Shown in pieces: positions 47,987 to 57,589 of a stretch of 64,000 nucleotides of DNA. The notes beneath the pieces are model-generated. The model was not told where the DNA came from, did not search any database, and saw only the letters and a list, made by a program, of their open reading frames with translations. This stretch comes from Enterococcus devriesei (GTDB taxonomy: Bacteria; Bacillota; Bacilli; Lactobacillales; Enterococcaceae). A program made the translations under genes and the position numbers. The DNA lies in contig NZ_JXKM01000003.1 in assembly GCF_001885905.1 (NCBI RefSeq), forward strand, positions 303,007 to 367,006, read 5' to 3'. Within the stretch, counting starts at the first letter, position 1; each line of letters begins with the position of its first letter.

Positions 47987-48639
47987 TTTGAATTCTCCTT
48001 CCGTACCAATCGAATATGACGATCAATATATTTTTTTGTATCATCATGATCATGGGTGATCATCAAGATACTTTTCCCATGAGCATGGGCGCTATGCTGC
48101 AATAAGCCATAAAAGTCATTGCGAGATTTTTCATCCATTCCCGTTGTCGGTTCATCTAAAATAAACAAGTCTGGATCTTTGGCGAATAATCGCGCCAAAC
48201 TGATCCGTTGTTTTTGACCGCCGGATAATTCCCCAACTTTTTTATGCCGCATATTCCACATATCGACCGATTCCAACGCCTTCTTCGCATGTTCGTGGTC
48301 GCGGTCAGATAATTTTTTGAACCATTTTCCTTGAGGATAACGTCCCGATTCCACCAATTCCAAAACGGTACTAGGAAATCCGGCATTAAATGACGCCACC
48401 TGTTGTGGAATATAGCCAATACTTAATTTTTTACCTTGGGTATTCTTTTTAGCAATCGTGATCTTCCCACTGCTAGGTTTTAATAAGCCTAATGTCGCTT
48501 TGATCAATGTCGATTTTGCGGCACCATTTTCTCCTGTCAAAATGACGAACTCCCCTGGATCTACGTGGTAAGACACGTTTTCTAACACCGGTTCATTATC
48601 ATAATAAAATGAGAGGCCTTCCACCTCGATATACGACAT
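47959..48639 (-). CDS. Zinc ABC transporter ATP-binding protein (ZnuC/AdcC type)
   Basis: The 226-residue ATPase has Walker [10 protein letters not shown] near residue 36, signature [15 protein letters not shown] near residue 135 and Walker [16 protein letters not shown]. The alanine pair in Walker A (GENGAAKST) is the form often seen in zinc/manganese importers. It lies 13 bases after the binding-protein gene and overlaps the permease gene. Confidence 0.92.
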   Translation of the reverse strand: MSYIEVEGLSFYYDNEPVLENVSYHVDPGEFVILTGENGAAKSTLIKATLGLLKPSSGKITIAKKNTQGKKLSIGYIPQQVASFNAGFPSTVLELVESGRYPQGKWFKKLSDRDHEHAKKALESVDMWNMRHKKVGELSGGQKQRISLARLFAKDPDLFILDEPTTGMDEKSRNDFYGLLQHSAHAHGKSILMITHDHDDTKKYIDRHIRLVRKENSKWRCFHMNS

Positions 48640-48652
48640 TCTCGTCTCTCCT

Positions 48653-49618
48653 TTAATGAATACTTTCTTTTAGAGCCGTCAAATTCTCACGCATCACTGA
48701 AAGATAATTTTCCCCGTCCTTAATCTGCTTGTCGGTCAGACTTTCTAAGGGATTCAATACTTCTAATTTTACGCCTGTTTCATTTGATAACGTTTCTGCG
48801 ACTTTCGATGAGGCATTCTCTTCAAAATAAATCACTTTAACTTGATGGTCTTCCACATAATGCTTCAACTCACTCAAGCGGCTTGGTGAAGGCTCTTGGT
48901 CTGGTGAAATTCCGGCGATTGCTTCTTGAGTCAAGCCATATTGCTTTGCCAAATAACCAAACGCCGCATGCTGGGTCACAAATGTTTTCTCTTTTGCGTC
49001 CTTGAAAGCTGTTTGATACTCTTGATCTACTGCCTTCAACTCATCGATATAGCTTTCCGCATTTTTTTCAAAAGTCGCTTTGTCCTCTGGATACTTCTTG
49101 CTTAACTGATCGCGAATCGTTTCCACTTCTTTAATAGCTAAGACAGGATCTAACCAAACATGGGGATCTAACTCGTGGTCATGTCCATGTTCCTCATGTT
49201 CTTCTCCATCGTGGTCGTGGGCTTCTTCATGATCATGCTCGGCGCCTTCCATTAAGGTAATATTTTTCGACGCTTGAATGATCTCTGTCTTTTTCGTGTC
49301 GATTGTATCCGTCAAATTATCCGTCCAAGTTTCCAGCTCGGGACTGTTGTAAACAAACACATCCGAATCCGAGATCTTCGCCAAGTCTTTGGCGGAAGGT
49401 TCGAAATCATGAGGCTCGGTTCCAGCTGGGATCAATAATTCAACATTCCCTTTATTTCCTACCACTTGCTTCGTAAATTCATACATGGGATAAAAAGTAG
49501 TCATCACTTGAATCTTATCATTCGAGGATGCCTCCTTTTTTTCCTGCGTACCACAAGCAGTCAATAGAATCGATAGTAGCACAGTTCCTAAGATAAGTAG
49601 TCCTTTTTGTTTTTTCAT
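48653..49618 (-). CDS. Zinc-binding lipoprotein of a metal ABC transporter (ZnuA/AdcA type)
   Basis: The 321-residue protein has a lipoprotein signal peptide ending in the lipobox LTAC (cysteine 22) and a cluster A-I solute-binding fold. The metal loop is rich in histidine and acidic residues ([20 protein letters not shown], near 127-146), a mark of zinc importers. HVWLDP near residue 155 and the later [14 protein letters not shown] contain metal-ligand histidines. There is no C-terminal ZinT domain as in streptococcal AdcA. It is the first gene of the operon, with a promoter and Zur-like box upstream. Confidence 0.93.
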   Translation of the reverse strand: MKKQKGLLILGTVLLSILLTACGTQEKKEASSNDKIQVMTTFYPMYEFTKQVVGNKGNVELLIPAGTEPHDFEPSAKDLAKISDSDVFVYNSPELETWTDNLTDTIDTKKTEIIQASKNITLMEGAEHDHEEAHDHDGEEHEEHGHDHELDPHVWLDPVLAIKEVETIRDQLSKKYPEDKATFEKNAESYIDELKAVDQEYQTAFKDAKEKTFVTQHAAFGYLAKQYGLTQEAIAGISPDQEPSPSRLSELKHYVEDHQVKVIYFEENASSKVAETLSNETGVKLEVLNPLESLTDKQIKDGENYLSVMRENLTALKESIH

Positions 49619-49656
49619 CTATTAATACACCTTCTTCTCTTTTTAAGACAAGAATT

Positions 49657-49705
49657 AATTTAGCAGATGTTTTTCTATCCGTCAACCCAAAGCGTAAAAT
49701 TTACG
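49657..49705 (-). promoter_or_regulatory. Zinc importer promoter with Zur-like box
   Basis: On the minus strand TTGACG (49680-49685) and TAAATT (49657-49662) are 17 bases apart. Just upstream of the -35 box lies the perfect inverted repeat CGTAAA-A-TTTACG (49693-49705), inside AAGCGTAAAATTTACGATTT. This resembles the Bacillus Zur box (CGTAAT-N-ATTACG). Zinc-dependent repression by Zur is inferred. The AdcR site TTAAC-N2-GTTAA is not present. Confidence 0.6.
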
Positions 49706-49754
49706 ATTTGAGTTCGATAAACTTTGTTAAACCGTAAAACAGATGACTTTCGGT

Positions 49755-49792
49755 TCATATGAAAGCTTCTACCTGCATCTGCTTTCATATGA
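49755..49792. repeat. Perfect 12-bp inverted repeat between ispE and the zinc importer operon
   Basis: TCATATGAAAGC (49755-49766) and GCTTTCATATGA (49781-49792) are exact complements separated by 14 bases. No T tract follows on the minus strand, so it is not an obvious terminator. It lies between the ispE terminator and the zinc operon promoter. Confidence 0.6.
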
Positions 49793-49855
49793 TTGTTTTG
49801 TTATTTTAAGCTAAGCTTGGTCATCTTTTTCCAAGCAATCAGACAGCTGACAATC

Positions 49856-49881
49856 AAAAAAAATAGACCCTCAAGGATCTA
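49856..49881 (-). terminator. ispE terminator
   Basis: On the minus strand TAGATCC pairs with GGGTCTA around TTGA, followed by eight T residues. The left arm includes the ispE stop codon. Confidence 0.85.
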
Positions 49882-50730
49882 CTTTAACGTACGCACTAGA
49901 TAGACTTCATCGCAAAAGCCCTTCAGCGCATTAAAAACATGCTTAGCGCGCGAGTATTTATGACAGAGCGCGTAAACGGTCGGTCCGCTGCCGCTCATCA
50001 TCGCTGCATCCGCTCCGTATTTCAACATTCGATCTTTTAATTGTTGAATGACAGGATGCTTTTTGATCGTGACAACTTCCATCGAGTTTCCAAGATTCTC
50101 CGTCAGCTTTTGATAGTCACCGGCTTCGATCGCGTCCACTAAAGCAGAGATATTCGGATGATAAAGCTCCTCCATCACAATCTTTGAAAAAATCGTGCGG
50201 GTGGAGACACTCATGCGAGGTTTTACAACGACCACCCAACATTGCGGCATCGGAGCAAGCGGCGTAACCTTTTCACCGAAACCCTCGACTAGCGATGTCT
50301 GACCGTAAACACAGTAAGGAACATCCGAACCGACTTCAGCCCCTAAACTAGCCAATTCTTCAATCGATAAGCCGAGATTCCACAAGCGATTGACCGCCCG
50401 CAGTGCTGCGGCAGAATCCGTTGAACCACCACCGAGTCCAGCTGCTACTGGTATTTCTTTATGAATTTTGACCCGTAGGCCTTTTTTTATGTCAAAGCGC
50501 TGCTTGACTAAATCCAACGCCTCGTAGACATGATTTTTTTTATCCGTGGGCAAAAAAGCTTTATTCGTCTCAATAATGATCGTATCTTCCGGAATTTCTT
50601 CCAAGTGTAAGCGATCAGCCAAATCAATACTGGCCATCACCATTGATAACTCATGCAGCCCATCTAGTCTCTTACCTAAAATATCAAGACCTAGATTGAT
50701 TTTTGCTGGGGCTTTTTCCGTAACTTCCAT
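49879..50730 (-). CDS. ispE: 4-diphosphocytidyl-2-C-methyl-D-erythritol kinase
   Basis: The 283-residue GHMP kinase has the ATP loop PVAAGLGGGSTDSAAALRAV near residue 90, the N-terminal APAKINLGLDILGKR and the C-terminal MSGSGPTVYAL motif. IspE belongs to the MEP isoprenoid pathway, although enterococci also have the mevalonate pathway; the ispE-type gene is widely retained in Firmicutes. Whether the rest of the MEP pathway is present cannot be told from this window. It is monocistronic and divergent from hsp20. Confidence 0.92.
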   Translation of the reverse strand: MEVTEKAPAKINLGLDILGKRLDGLHELSMVMASIDLADRLHLEEIPEDTIIIETNKAFLPTDKKNHVYEALDLVKQRFDIKKGLRVKIHKEIPVAAGLGGGSTDSAAALRAVNRLWNLGLSIEELASLGAEVGSDVPYCVYGQTSLVEGFGEKVTPLAPMPQCWVVVVKPRMSVSTRTIFSKIVMEELYHPNISALVDAIEAGDYQKLTENLGNSMEVVTIKKHPVIQQLKDRMLKYGADAAMMSGSGPTVYALCHKYSRAKHVFNALKGFCDEVYLVRTLK

Positions 50731-50929
50731 TTTCTCACCCGTTCAAATTTTTCACTAGACGATTCTATCATAGCCTATAAAAAATGTATAGATACTTCAT
50801 TCTAGCATAGGGCTTACAAAATAGTTGAAAATTTCGCTTTCAGGTCTTACCATTATAATAGAAGAAGTTGTCAATGATGAAGACGGTTACTGTTTAAGCT
50901 AAAAAATAGGAGTCAAGGAGGAATGCGTT

Positions 50930-51334
50930 ATGAATCTATTGCCGAAAAATGATTGGCTAGATGGAGAAGATTTAATGGGACGCCTCATGAACACGTTTTG
51001 GGACGATCGAAAAATGAGTGTTGATATTCGCGATCTCGATGATCACTATGAAGTCAAAGCAGACTTGCCCGGTTTTGAAAAATCAGAAATTTCCGTTCGG
51101 TACAACAATGAAATTCTTTCGATTGATGCCGAACACACCAGTGAACACGAAGTCAAAGATGATGGCCGTTTTGTACGCAGGGAACGTTCTAGCAGTGCCT
51201 TTCACCGGCAATTTGTCGTAAAAAGCATTGACGAAGAAAGAATCAACGCAAAATTTGAAAACGGCGTCCTAACCTTGAAGCTGCCAAAAACCGATTACGA
51301 AGAGAAAAAAGGCAAAGCGATCTCGATTGATTAA
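50930..51334 (+). CDS. Hsp20/alpha-crystallin family small heat-shock protein
   Basis: The 134-residue protein has a single alpha-crystallin domain from about residue 28 to 125, with DHYEVKADLPGFEKSEI, the GRFVRRERSSSAFHRQF strand and the C-terminal NGVLTLKLPK motif. It would hold unfolded proteins in solution during stress. A perfect -10 box TATAAT lies at 50854-50859. I looked for CIRCE and CtsR operators upstream and saw neither. The start follows CAAGGAGGA. It is monocistronic. Confidence 0.93.
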   Translation: MNLLPKNDWLDGEDLMGRLMNTFWDDRKMSVDIRDLDDHYEVKADLPGFEKSEISVRYNNEILSIDAEHTSEHEVKDDGRFVRRERSSSAFHRQFVVKSIDEERINAKFENGVLTLKLPKTDYEEKKGKAISID

Positions 51335-51350
51335 CTGCTGTTTAAACGAG

Positions 51351-51387
51351 AAGAACCTGTGACAAAATTTTGTCACAGGTTCTTTTT
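51351..51387 (+). terminator. hsp20 terminator
   Basis: GAACCTGTGACAAAA pairs perfectly with TTTTGTCACAGGTTC, followed by TTTTT, about 17 bases after the stop codon. Confidence 0.9.
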
Positions 51388-51454
51388 ACGAATAAACGAC
51401 ATTCCAGCAGTAGCTGCTATGGAAATAAGCCGAATACTTCTGTCAGGTCCTCTT

Positions 51455-54016
51455 TTACAGTTCAATCATTTCTTCTGAGATAGTCGCACCCTTATTCTTT
51501 CCACGGCCAATCAATAATAATAGCTGTAGGGCAGAAAATAAGAAGCTACTGTCCTTCATATAAGCAAAATATCTCGGCCGCCATTGATCCACGTAGATCG
51601 TTTTTTCCTCAGCGACTTGTTGAAAGGCGTAGATTGAATGACCATATTTATAAATCAAGTTCATGATACGCTCTCCGAAAAAGGCAAAGGAGGTCTCCCC
51701 CACTTTGGCTAGCGGCGCCATCCCCTGATAAATCTCATGATAGCCCTGCTTTTTCAATTCATCCATTAAATGCAATTTTAGAAACGTCGGCAATTCATTC
51801 GGTACATCGTTCCGAAAACGCAGTAAGTCAAAAGAGGCATTTTCCTGATTAATTGGTTGTTCCGTAATAAAACCAACGATTCGATTTTGCGGATCACGAG
51901 CGATCCCAACATTACTGGTTTCGATATATCCGCGATCAAAACGACCCACAGAGAAGCATTTTTCTTTTTCCCCATTTAACCACTCATCCGAAATTTCTTC
52001 TAGTTCATCGAAAACTTCGTCAGGCAACTTTTCAAAATAAATGAATTGATAGCCTTCATTGGTTAAACGTTTGAATTCAAAACGATCAGAGAATACTTCC
52101 AGTTTATGCTGAGTAAAATCGGTTACCCCTGTCTCACCAATCTTATCAAAGTGAAAGCCTAGATCATGCAACAGCAAAACATATTCTTCTGAAATTTTGT
52201 AAAACGCTAGTTGGTAGCCATGCTGATCGGCGTACTCCATAAACGCCAATGTCGCCGCTTGCCATTTCTGCGGATTTCCCGCTGGATCGCCTAAGACAAA
52301 ACATTTATTTGCTTTCGTTTGGAAGCCAAAAACGATCTGATCGTTGCCATTTTCTTGATAATAAAAATAGCGGTAGCCGGTGACGCGTAAATAATGGCTG
52401 GCTGCAGTCCCACCATAACGATTGATTAAATAGTTGAAACGTTTCTCGTCCCAGGTCGTTCCGATTTTTTCCTCGCTCTGCGTCAAATATTGGTATAAGA
52501 TCGCTAAGCACAAAATAGATAGAATCAATCCTAGCAGACCGGAAAACCAAATTTCTTCAGAAGGAAAGGCGAAATACTTCGTTGATAACCGTTCGGTGCT
52601 CCAAATTTGTCCACTGTGATAACCTGCCACTGCGTAGAAAATAAATAGTAGACCGAACAACACGCCGTCAAACAGCAATGCGCCCCATGAATAGACAAAC
52701 CGTTGACGATAAAATTCTTTCCGTGACATCCAGACGATCAATAAAATCACCAAGTAAACGACGATCAGGCGAATCGATGCCGTCCGAGCCACCGTGTTAA
52801 CAATCCCGAAAATCAATAATAAGATCGTCGGCCAAAAAGCCCGTTTGACTTTTTGCGAGATGCCGCGGGCAAAGCCTAGCAGTAAGAAACCAATCAATAA
52901 ATTCAAGGTCTGGTCTAGAAAATCAAAAGAGAAGGGCAGCAGCACTTGAAACAAGCGGCTGATATTAGATAAATTCGTTAACGTCGATAATAAAATCATC
53001 ATGATCCCAGCAAAATAAACCGCACTGACCATCATTACATGAGCAAATTTTTGGGAAAGCAGGCGCGGCAGATTATCAAAATAGCGGTTCATTTTGACAC
53101 TCGTATTGGTCAAAAAGATCGCGATGCCTGTAACAAATGGCACAAGATAATAGAAAATCCGATAGAATAAAATCCAAACCACGGCCGTACTTTGACTGAG
53201 GCCAAGATGCCCCAGCCCTAAGATCATCATGACGTCAAAAGTTCCGGCCCCCCCTGGAACCATCGTCAGCATCCCTAAGCCGGTGGCGATCACAAACATC
53301 GGATAAACCTCAGCCACATTCACCTTTGCCCCCATCAAGTAGCCGACTGCTAAAAAGACCGTTAAAGCCCCCAGCCATTGACCAATCGAAGCGATATACA
53401 ATTCTAAAACTTGTTTCAGCTGGAACTCTTTAAAGATCGTCCGTCGCCGACCATAAACAAAACCGAAAAGAATCGGCGCAAACGCCCCTCCTGCTAACAG
53501 CCAAAAACGATAACGAACAAACGGACTTTGTGTTTGAATGAAAAACAAATCCAATGCTGTAAAAAACGCCATGATCGAAAGACCTGCCAACATAAACAGA
53601 GCAATCTTAGAAATCACCGCCAGCACTTTTTTTCTTTCCATCCCTTTGCCATAAAAACTTGAGCGCAAACTCACGCCGACCACACCGCCAAAGCCGGCTA
53701 AATTATTGATCGTATTGGTCGTCCACGCAGACACCAACCACTCTCTGCGATTCATCCGCGGACGCCCCGACGCTTCCAGCGTCGTGATGGCAACGTGATC
53801 ATATAAAAGCATGGGGAGAACGCCGCAAAGGCCGATTCCGAACATACTTAGTAATGCGATTTGATCCTGTTGTTTGATTGTTTGCCAAACCGTTTGCCAG
53901 CTCATTCCATGGGCAATATTTTTCACCTGATTAGCGACGAAAAATAAGACAACCCCGAAAAAAATAATTTTAAGCAACGTGGCATATCGTTTGAACCAGC
54001 GACTAATAGTCGTCAT
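51455..54016 (-). CDS. mprF: Phosphatidylglycerol lysyltransferase/flippase MprF
   Basis: The 853-residue protein has the two-part MprF structure. The N-terminal half (to about 530) has twelve to fourteen membrane segments and is the flippase for aminoacyl lipids. The C-terminal cytosolic half (from about 540) is a GNAT-like DUF2156 synthetase with YGGTAASHYLRVTGYRYFYY and the conserved FDLLRFR near residue 770. It adds lysine (or other amino acids) from tRNA to phosphatidylglycerol, which lowers binding of cationic peptides and daptomycin. It stands alone, with an intergenic repeat upstream. Confidence 0.93.
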   Translation of the reverse strand: MTTISRWFKRYATLLKIIFFGVVLFFVANQVKNIAHGMSWQTVWQTIKQQDQIALLSMFGIGLCGVLPMLLYDHVAITTLEASGRPRMNRREWLVSAWTTNTINNLAGFGGVVGVSLRSSFYGKGMERKKVLAVISKIALFMLAGLSIMAFFTALDLFFIQTQSPFVRYRFWLLAGGAFAPILFGFVYGRRRTIFKEFQLKQVLELYIASIGQWLGALTVFLAVGYLMGAKVNVAEVYPMFVIATGLGMLTMVPGGAGTFDVMMILGLGHLGLSQSTAVVWILFYRIFYYLVPFVTGIAIFLTNTSVKMNRYFDNLPRLLSQKFAHVMMVSAVYFAGIMMILLSTLTNLSNISRLFQVLLPFSFDFLDQTLNLLIGFLLLGFARGISQKVKRAFWPTILLLIFGIVNTVARTASIRLIVVYLVILLIVWMSRKEFYRQRFVYSWGALLFDGVLFGLLFIFYAVAGYHSGQIWSTERLSTKYFAFPSEEIWFSGLLGLILSILCLAILYQYLTQSEEKIGTTWDEKRFNYLINRYGGTAASHYLRVTGYRYFYYQENGNDQIVFGFQTKANKCFVLGDPAGNPQKWQAATLAFMEYADQHGYQLAFYKISEEYVLLLHDLGFHFDKIGETGVTDFTQHKLEVFSDRFEFKRLTNEGYQFIYFEKLPDEVFDELEEISDEWLNGEKEKCFSVGRFDRGYIETSNVGIARDPQNRIVGFITEQPINQENASFDLLRFRNDVPNELPTFLKLHLMDELKKQGYHEIYQGMAPLAKVGETSFAFFGERIMNLIYKYGHSIYAFQQVAEEKTIYVDQWRPRYFAYMKDSSFLFSALQLLLLIGRGKNKGATISEEMIEL

Positions 54017-54167
54017 CCTTCTTCTCCCGTTCTTCCTTTTCTTGTTACTCTATTCTAAATGAATTCTTGTTTTGAAGCCATCCTTTTAAATTAATGATTC
54101 CAATCAAATATGATTAGTTATTTTTAATCTACGATTTGTGGTTGTTCACTTTAAAAATCAAAAACAT

Positions 54168-54417
54168 AAAAACTGCTGGCAGCTAGCTCAAACTAAGGAC
54201 GCTTTTTTTCGTACGCATACCATTCTGCTAAACTGCCTGTTTCTAATTTTGATTAAAACAAAGTTTACTAATCAAACGATAGCCACTACGAAAAGCAGAA
54301 CTGGCAGCTATTTCACTTTAAGGTTTTTATTTTTCGAAGCCCGTGAAAAATAAATTTGATCCTCAGCACGCATACGATTTTTCTAAGCGCTGAAGCGCGA
54401 AGAAAAACTCGCAAAAC
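54168..54417 (+). repeat. Dispersed intergenic hairpin repeat, two units (mprF-rny gap)
   Basis: Unit 1 (AACTGCTGGCAGCTAGCTC, then TACGCATACC) lacks the first hairpin and runs into the second stem TTCTGCT (54223-54229) with AGCAGAA (54294-54300), interior 64 bases. Unit 2 follows: CTGGCAGCTATTTC, first hairpin TTATTTTTCG/CGTGAAAAATAA, TTTGATCCTCAGCACGCAT, then stem TTTTTCT (54378-54384) with AGAAAAA (54401-54407) and CTCGCAAAAC. The remaining part of the 428-base gap is AT-rich DNA without a gene. Confidence 0.7.
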
Positions 54418-54440
54418 AAAAAGCCTCATTTCTGAGGCTT
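54413..54440 (-). terminator. rny terminator
   Basis: On the minus strand AGCCTCA pairs with TGAGGCT around GAAA, followed by TTTTGTTTT, four bases after the rny stop codon. Confidence 0.9.
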
Positions 54441-54444
54441 TCGG

Positions 54445-56010
54445 CTATTTTGCATAATCGGTTGCTCGTGTTTCGCGAATAACCACGACTTTGATGTGTC
54501 CTGGATAATCTAATTCGTCTTCGATCTTACGACGGATGTCGCGGACTAAGCGAACAGAATCCAAATCTGAAATTTCTTCTGGTTTAACCATGACACGAAC
54601 TTCTCGTCCAGCTTGAACTGCGAAGCTTGATTCTACTCCGTCAAAGCTGTTGGAAATATTTTCTAAGTTTTCTAAACGGCGAATATAGTTTTCTAGTGAT
54701 TCGCTTCGTGCTCCTGGTCGTGCAGCTGATACGGCATCTGCTGCGGCAACCAATACGGAAATCACTGAAGTGGCTTCGGTGTCTCCATGGTGAGAAGCGA
54801 TGGCGTTGATGACTACTGAATTTTCACGATATTTAGCGGCAAGTTCTGCCCCAATTTCAACGTGTGAACCTTCGATTTCATGATCTAACGCTTTACCGAT
54901 ATCATGAAGCAAGCCAGCGCGTTGTGCTAACTGAACATCTTCGCCTAATTCTGCGGCAAGGACTCCCGTCAACTTGGCAACTTCGATGGAATGGTTCAAA
55001 ACATTTTGTCCGTAGCTGGTACGGAAATGCAAACGTCCTAAAATCTTGATCAAATCTGGATGCAAGGTATGAGCGCCCACTTCAAAGGCTGCTTGTTCCC
55101 CATATTCGCGAATGCGTTCATCCATTTCTTTACGCGATTTTTCGACCATTTCTTCGATTCGTGCTGGATGGATTCGACCATCTTGAATCAATTTTTCCAA
55201 AGTCATGCGGGCAATTTCCCGTCTGATTGGATCAAAGCCTGATAAAACAACTGCTTCTGGGGTATCATCAATGATCAAATCAATCCCCGTCAATGTTTCT
55301 AACGTCCGGATATTACGGCCTTCACGTCCAATGATGCGACCTTTCATCTCATCATTTGGTAAAGTTACCACTGAAACGGTTGTCTCAGAAACGGCATCCG
55401 CACCACAACGTTGAATAGCCATTGCCAGAAGATTTTTCGCCTTGCGATCAGCTTCTTCTTTGGCCCGTTGTTCAGATTCTCTGACCATGACGTTCAATTC
55501 ATGGTTCAGTTCCTCTTCCGTCGTCTTCATAATCATTTCTTTTGCTTCATCTTTAGTTAATGACGCAACTTGTTCAAGTTTTGTTTTTTGTTCATCGATC
55601 AGTTGTTCTACATCTTTTTCTCGCTCGTCAATTAATTGCTGTCTAGCACTGATTTTTGTTTCTTTTTCTTCAAGTGAGTGCTCACGCTTTTCAAGAGAAT
55701 CATCCTTACGATCTAAGGTTTGTTCTCTTTGAAGCAAGCGATTTTCTTGCGATTTTAATTCTTGTCTGCTTTCTTTCAACTCACTTTCAACTTGTGCGCG
55801 ATACTGCTGGTTTTCTTCCTTGGCTTCCAACAAAGCTTCTTTCTTTAAGGTCTCCGCCTCTTTATTAGCATGCGTAATGATCCCTCTAGCTGTGTTTTGT
55901 GCCCCATCAATTTCTTTTTCATGGCGTGATTTTGCCACCATGAAACCCAAACCAAGACCGACAATTAAACCGATGATAGCGAGGAGAATCGGAACTAACA
56001 TTAAATCCAC
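54445..56010 (-). CDS. rny: Ribonuclease Y
   Basis: The 521-residue endonuclease initiates mRNA decay in Gram-positive bacteria. It has an N-terminal membrane anchor (residues 5-25), a long charged coiled coil (about 30-200), a KH domain with [15 protein letters not shown] near residue 215 and an HD domain with [12 protein letters not shown] near residue 367. It lies downstream of recA, the conserved Bacilli order, with a 242-base gap holding the recA terminator. Confidence 0.97.
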   Translation of the reverse strand: MDLMLVPILLAIIGLIVGLGLGFMVAKSRHEKEIDGAQNTARGIITHANKEAETLKKEALLEAKEENQQYRAQVESELKESRQELKSQENRLLQREQTLDRKDDSLEKREHSLEEKETKISARQQLIDEREKDVEQLIDEQKTKLEQVASLTKDEAKEMIMKTTEEELNHELNVMVRESEQRAKEEADRKAKNLLAMAIQRCGADAVSETTVSVVTLPNDEMKGRIIGREGRNIRTLETLTGIDLIIDDTPEAVVLSGFDPIRREIARMTLEKLIQDGRIHPARIEEMVEKSRKEMDERIREYGEQAAFEVGAHTLHPDLIKILGRLHFRTSYGQNVLNHSIEVAKLTGVLAAELGEDVQLAQRAGLLHDIGKALDHEIEGSHVEIGAELAAKYRENSVVINAIASHHGDTEATSVISVLVAAADAVSAARPGARSESLENYIRRLENLENISNSFDGVESSFAVQAGREVRVMVKPEEISDLDSVRLVRDIRRKIEDELDYPGHIKVVVIRETRATDYAK

Positions 56011-56197
56011 CTCCGTACTATCTTATTTACCTATCTGTAGTTTTTTGATAAACGAATGTCAAATTATCAATATGCCTACTTGCATATGTGTGGTGTCACA
56101 CAACTTTATTCTAATGTTTGTCTGATAGCGTGTCAACTTTATTTCTCTTTTGACAGACTTCCCGTTAAAGCGCTTTGCTTTGTTTTGAAAATTCCAC

Positions 56198-56240
56198 AAA
56201 AAAACACTAATGACCGAGCAAATAGCCTTTGTCATTAGTG
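56198..56240 (-). terminator. recA terminator
   Basis: On the minus strand ACACTAATGAC pairs perfectly with GTCATTAGTGT around a loop of about 16 bases, followed by seven T residues. Its first arm starts some ten bases after the recA stop. Confidence 0.9.
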
Positions 56241-56252
56241 TCGATTTGTTTT

Positions 56253-57302
56253 TTATTCGTCTAATGGCAGTTCTTCTTGTCCTGCTTCGTCTGCCTCAGC
56301 CGCTTCACCTGCTTCACCGATACCGTAAGCAGCCCGCACACGTGTATCGACTTCAGCCATCATTTCTGGATGGTCCGCTAAATATTTCTTCGCATTTTCA
56401 CGACCTTGACCGATCCGATCTTCTTTGTAGCCATACCAAGCACCGCTCTTGTCGATGATATCTTGCTCTACAGCCATGTCTAAGAGTTCGCCTTCTTGCG
56501 AAATTCCCCGACCATACATCAGATCCACTTCAGCCACCTTAAAGGGAGGAGCCACTTTGTTTTTCACGACTTTGATCTTCGTCCGGTTACCAACAATATC
56601 TGTACCGTTTTTCAATTGTTCCGCACGACGGACCTCTAACCGTACAGTCGCGTAGAACTTCAACGCACGTCCACCAGGAGTTACTTCTGGGTTACCGAAC
56701 ATTACGCCGACTTTTTCCCGAATTTGGTTGATGAAGACCGCAATCGTCTTCGTCTTATTGATAGAACCAGATAATTTACGCAATGCTTGTGACATCAGAC
56801 GTGCTTGTAAACCAACGTGAGCGTCACCCATTTCACCATCGATTTCAGCCCGAGGAACCAACGCTGCTACAGAGTCGATAACGATGATATCAACAGCACC
56901 ACTAGAAACCAATGCATCAGCGATTTCCAACCCTTGCTCACCAGTATCTGGCTGTGAAAGCAATAGTTCGTCAATATTAACACCTAGACGTTGCGCATAT
57001 TGCGGGTCTAACGCATGCTCAGCATCGATAAAAGCTGCTGTACCGCCTTGTTTTTGTACTTCTGCGATAGCATGTAAGGCAACCGTCGTTTTACCAGAAC
57101 TTTCTGGTCCATAGACTTCAATGATCCGTCCTCGTGGATATCCACCGACACCTAATGCTACATCTAATGCTAAAGAACCACTTGGGATCGTTGAAATCTG
57201 TTGATCAACCTTTTCACCTAATTTCATGATCGAGCCTTTTCCATAGTTCTTTTCAATCTTCTTCATTGCAGCATCTAAAGCCGCCTTGCGATCATTTGCC
57301 AA
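56253..57302 (-). CDS. recA: Recombinase RecA
   Basis: The 349-residue protein has Walker [10 protein letters not shown] near residue 67, the catalytic-glutamate segment [11 protein letters not shown] near residue 91, DNA-binding loop 1 [13 protein letters not shown] near residue 157 and an acidic C-terminal tail ([17 protein letters not shown]). RecA forms the filament for recombination and triggers LexA self-cleavage. Upstream lie a good promoter with a LexA-like box and a leader of about 225 bases containing two repeat units. Confidence 0.98.
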   Translation of the reverse strand: MANDRKAALDAAMKKIEKNYGKGSIMKLGEKVDQQISTIPSGSLALDVALGVGGYPRGRIIEVYGPESSGKTTVALHAIAEVQKQGGTAAFIDAEHALDPQYAQRLGVNIDELLLSQPDTGEQGLEIADALVSSGAVDIIVIDSVAALVPRAEIDGEMGDAHVGLQARLMSQALRKLSGSINKTKTIAVFINQIREKVGVMFGNPEVTPGGRALKFYATVRLEVRRAEQLKNGTDIVGNRTKIKVVKNKVAPPFKVAEVDLMYGRGISQEGELLDMAVEQDIIDKSGAWYGYKEDRIGQGRENAKKYLADHPEMMAEVDTRVRAAYGIGEAGEAAEADEAGQEELPLDE

Positions 57303-57329
57303 TAGCTGATCCTCCTATTTCCTATAATG

Positions 57330-57500
57330 TAATTATTTTTCAAAAAACGAAAAATGAAGTTGATGTTCAACACGTATATTATTCTGCTAAAGAGCTTGCT
57401 CGTTAACAATGGATGAATTTCTCTAACGTAAAAATCCAAAAATTCTCGTATGCATACCCTTCTACTGATCTTACCAAAGCAAGAAATAGAACTGGCAATG
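57330..57500 (+). repeat. Dispersed intergenic hairpin repeat, two units (recA leader)
   Basis: Unit 1 has first hairpin ATTATTTTTC/CGAAAAATGA, then TTGATGTTCAACACGTAT and ATTCTGCTAAAG. Unit 2 has GATGAATTTCTC, AATTCTCGTATGCATACC, then stem TTCTA (57460-57464) with TAGAA (57487-57491) and CTGGCA. Both lie between the recA promoter and its start codon, so they should be part of the recA mRNA leader. Confidence 0.65.
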
Positions 57501-57533
57501 CGCTCACATCATTATTGCTTTTTCAATAGTCTT

Positions 57534-57562
57534 AGTTTATCGGTTTAAAATCAAAAAAGCAA
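57534..57562 (-). promoter_or_regulatory. recA promoter
   Basis: On the minus strand TTGCTT (57557-57562) and TAAACT (57534-57539) are 17 bases apart, with the start point near 57527. A LexA-like box sits eight bases upstream. Confidence 0.65.
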
Positions 57563-57570
57563 GTAAAAAA

Positions 57571-57584
57571 CGAACAAACATTCG
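57571..57584. promoter_or_regulatory. LexA (SOS) box of recA
   Basis: CGAACAAACATTCG matches the Gram-positive LexA/DinR consensus CGAAC-N4-GTTCG with one change in the right half site. It lies just upstream of the -35 box of recA, six bases from the end of cinA. Confidence 0.65.
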
Positions 57585-57589
57585 CATTT

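Noticed and set aside
50731-50929. CIRCE or CtsR operator upstream of hsp20
   Set aside because: Neither TTAGCACTC-N9-GAGTGCTAA nor a GGTCAAA direct repeat is present.
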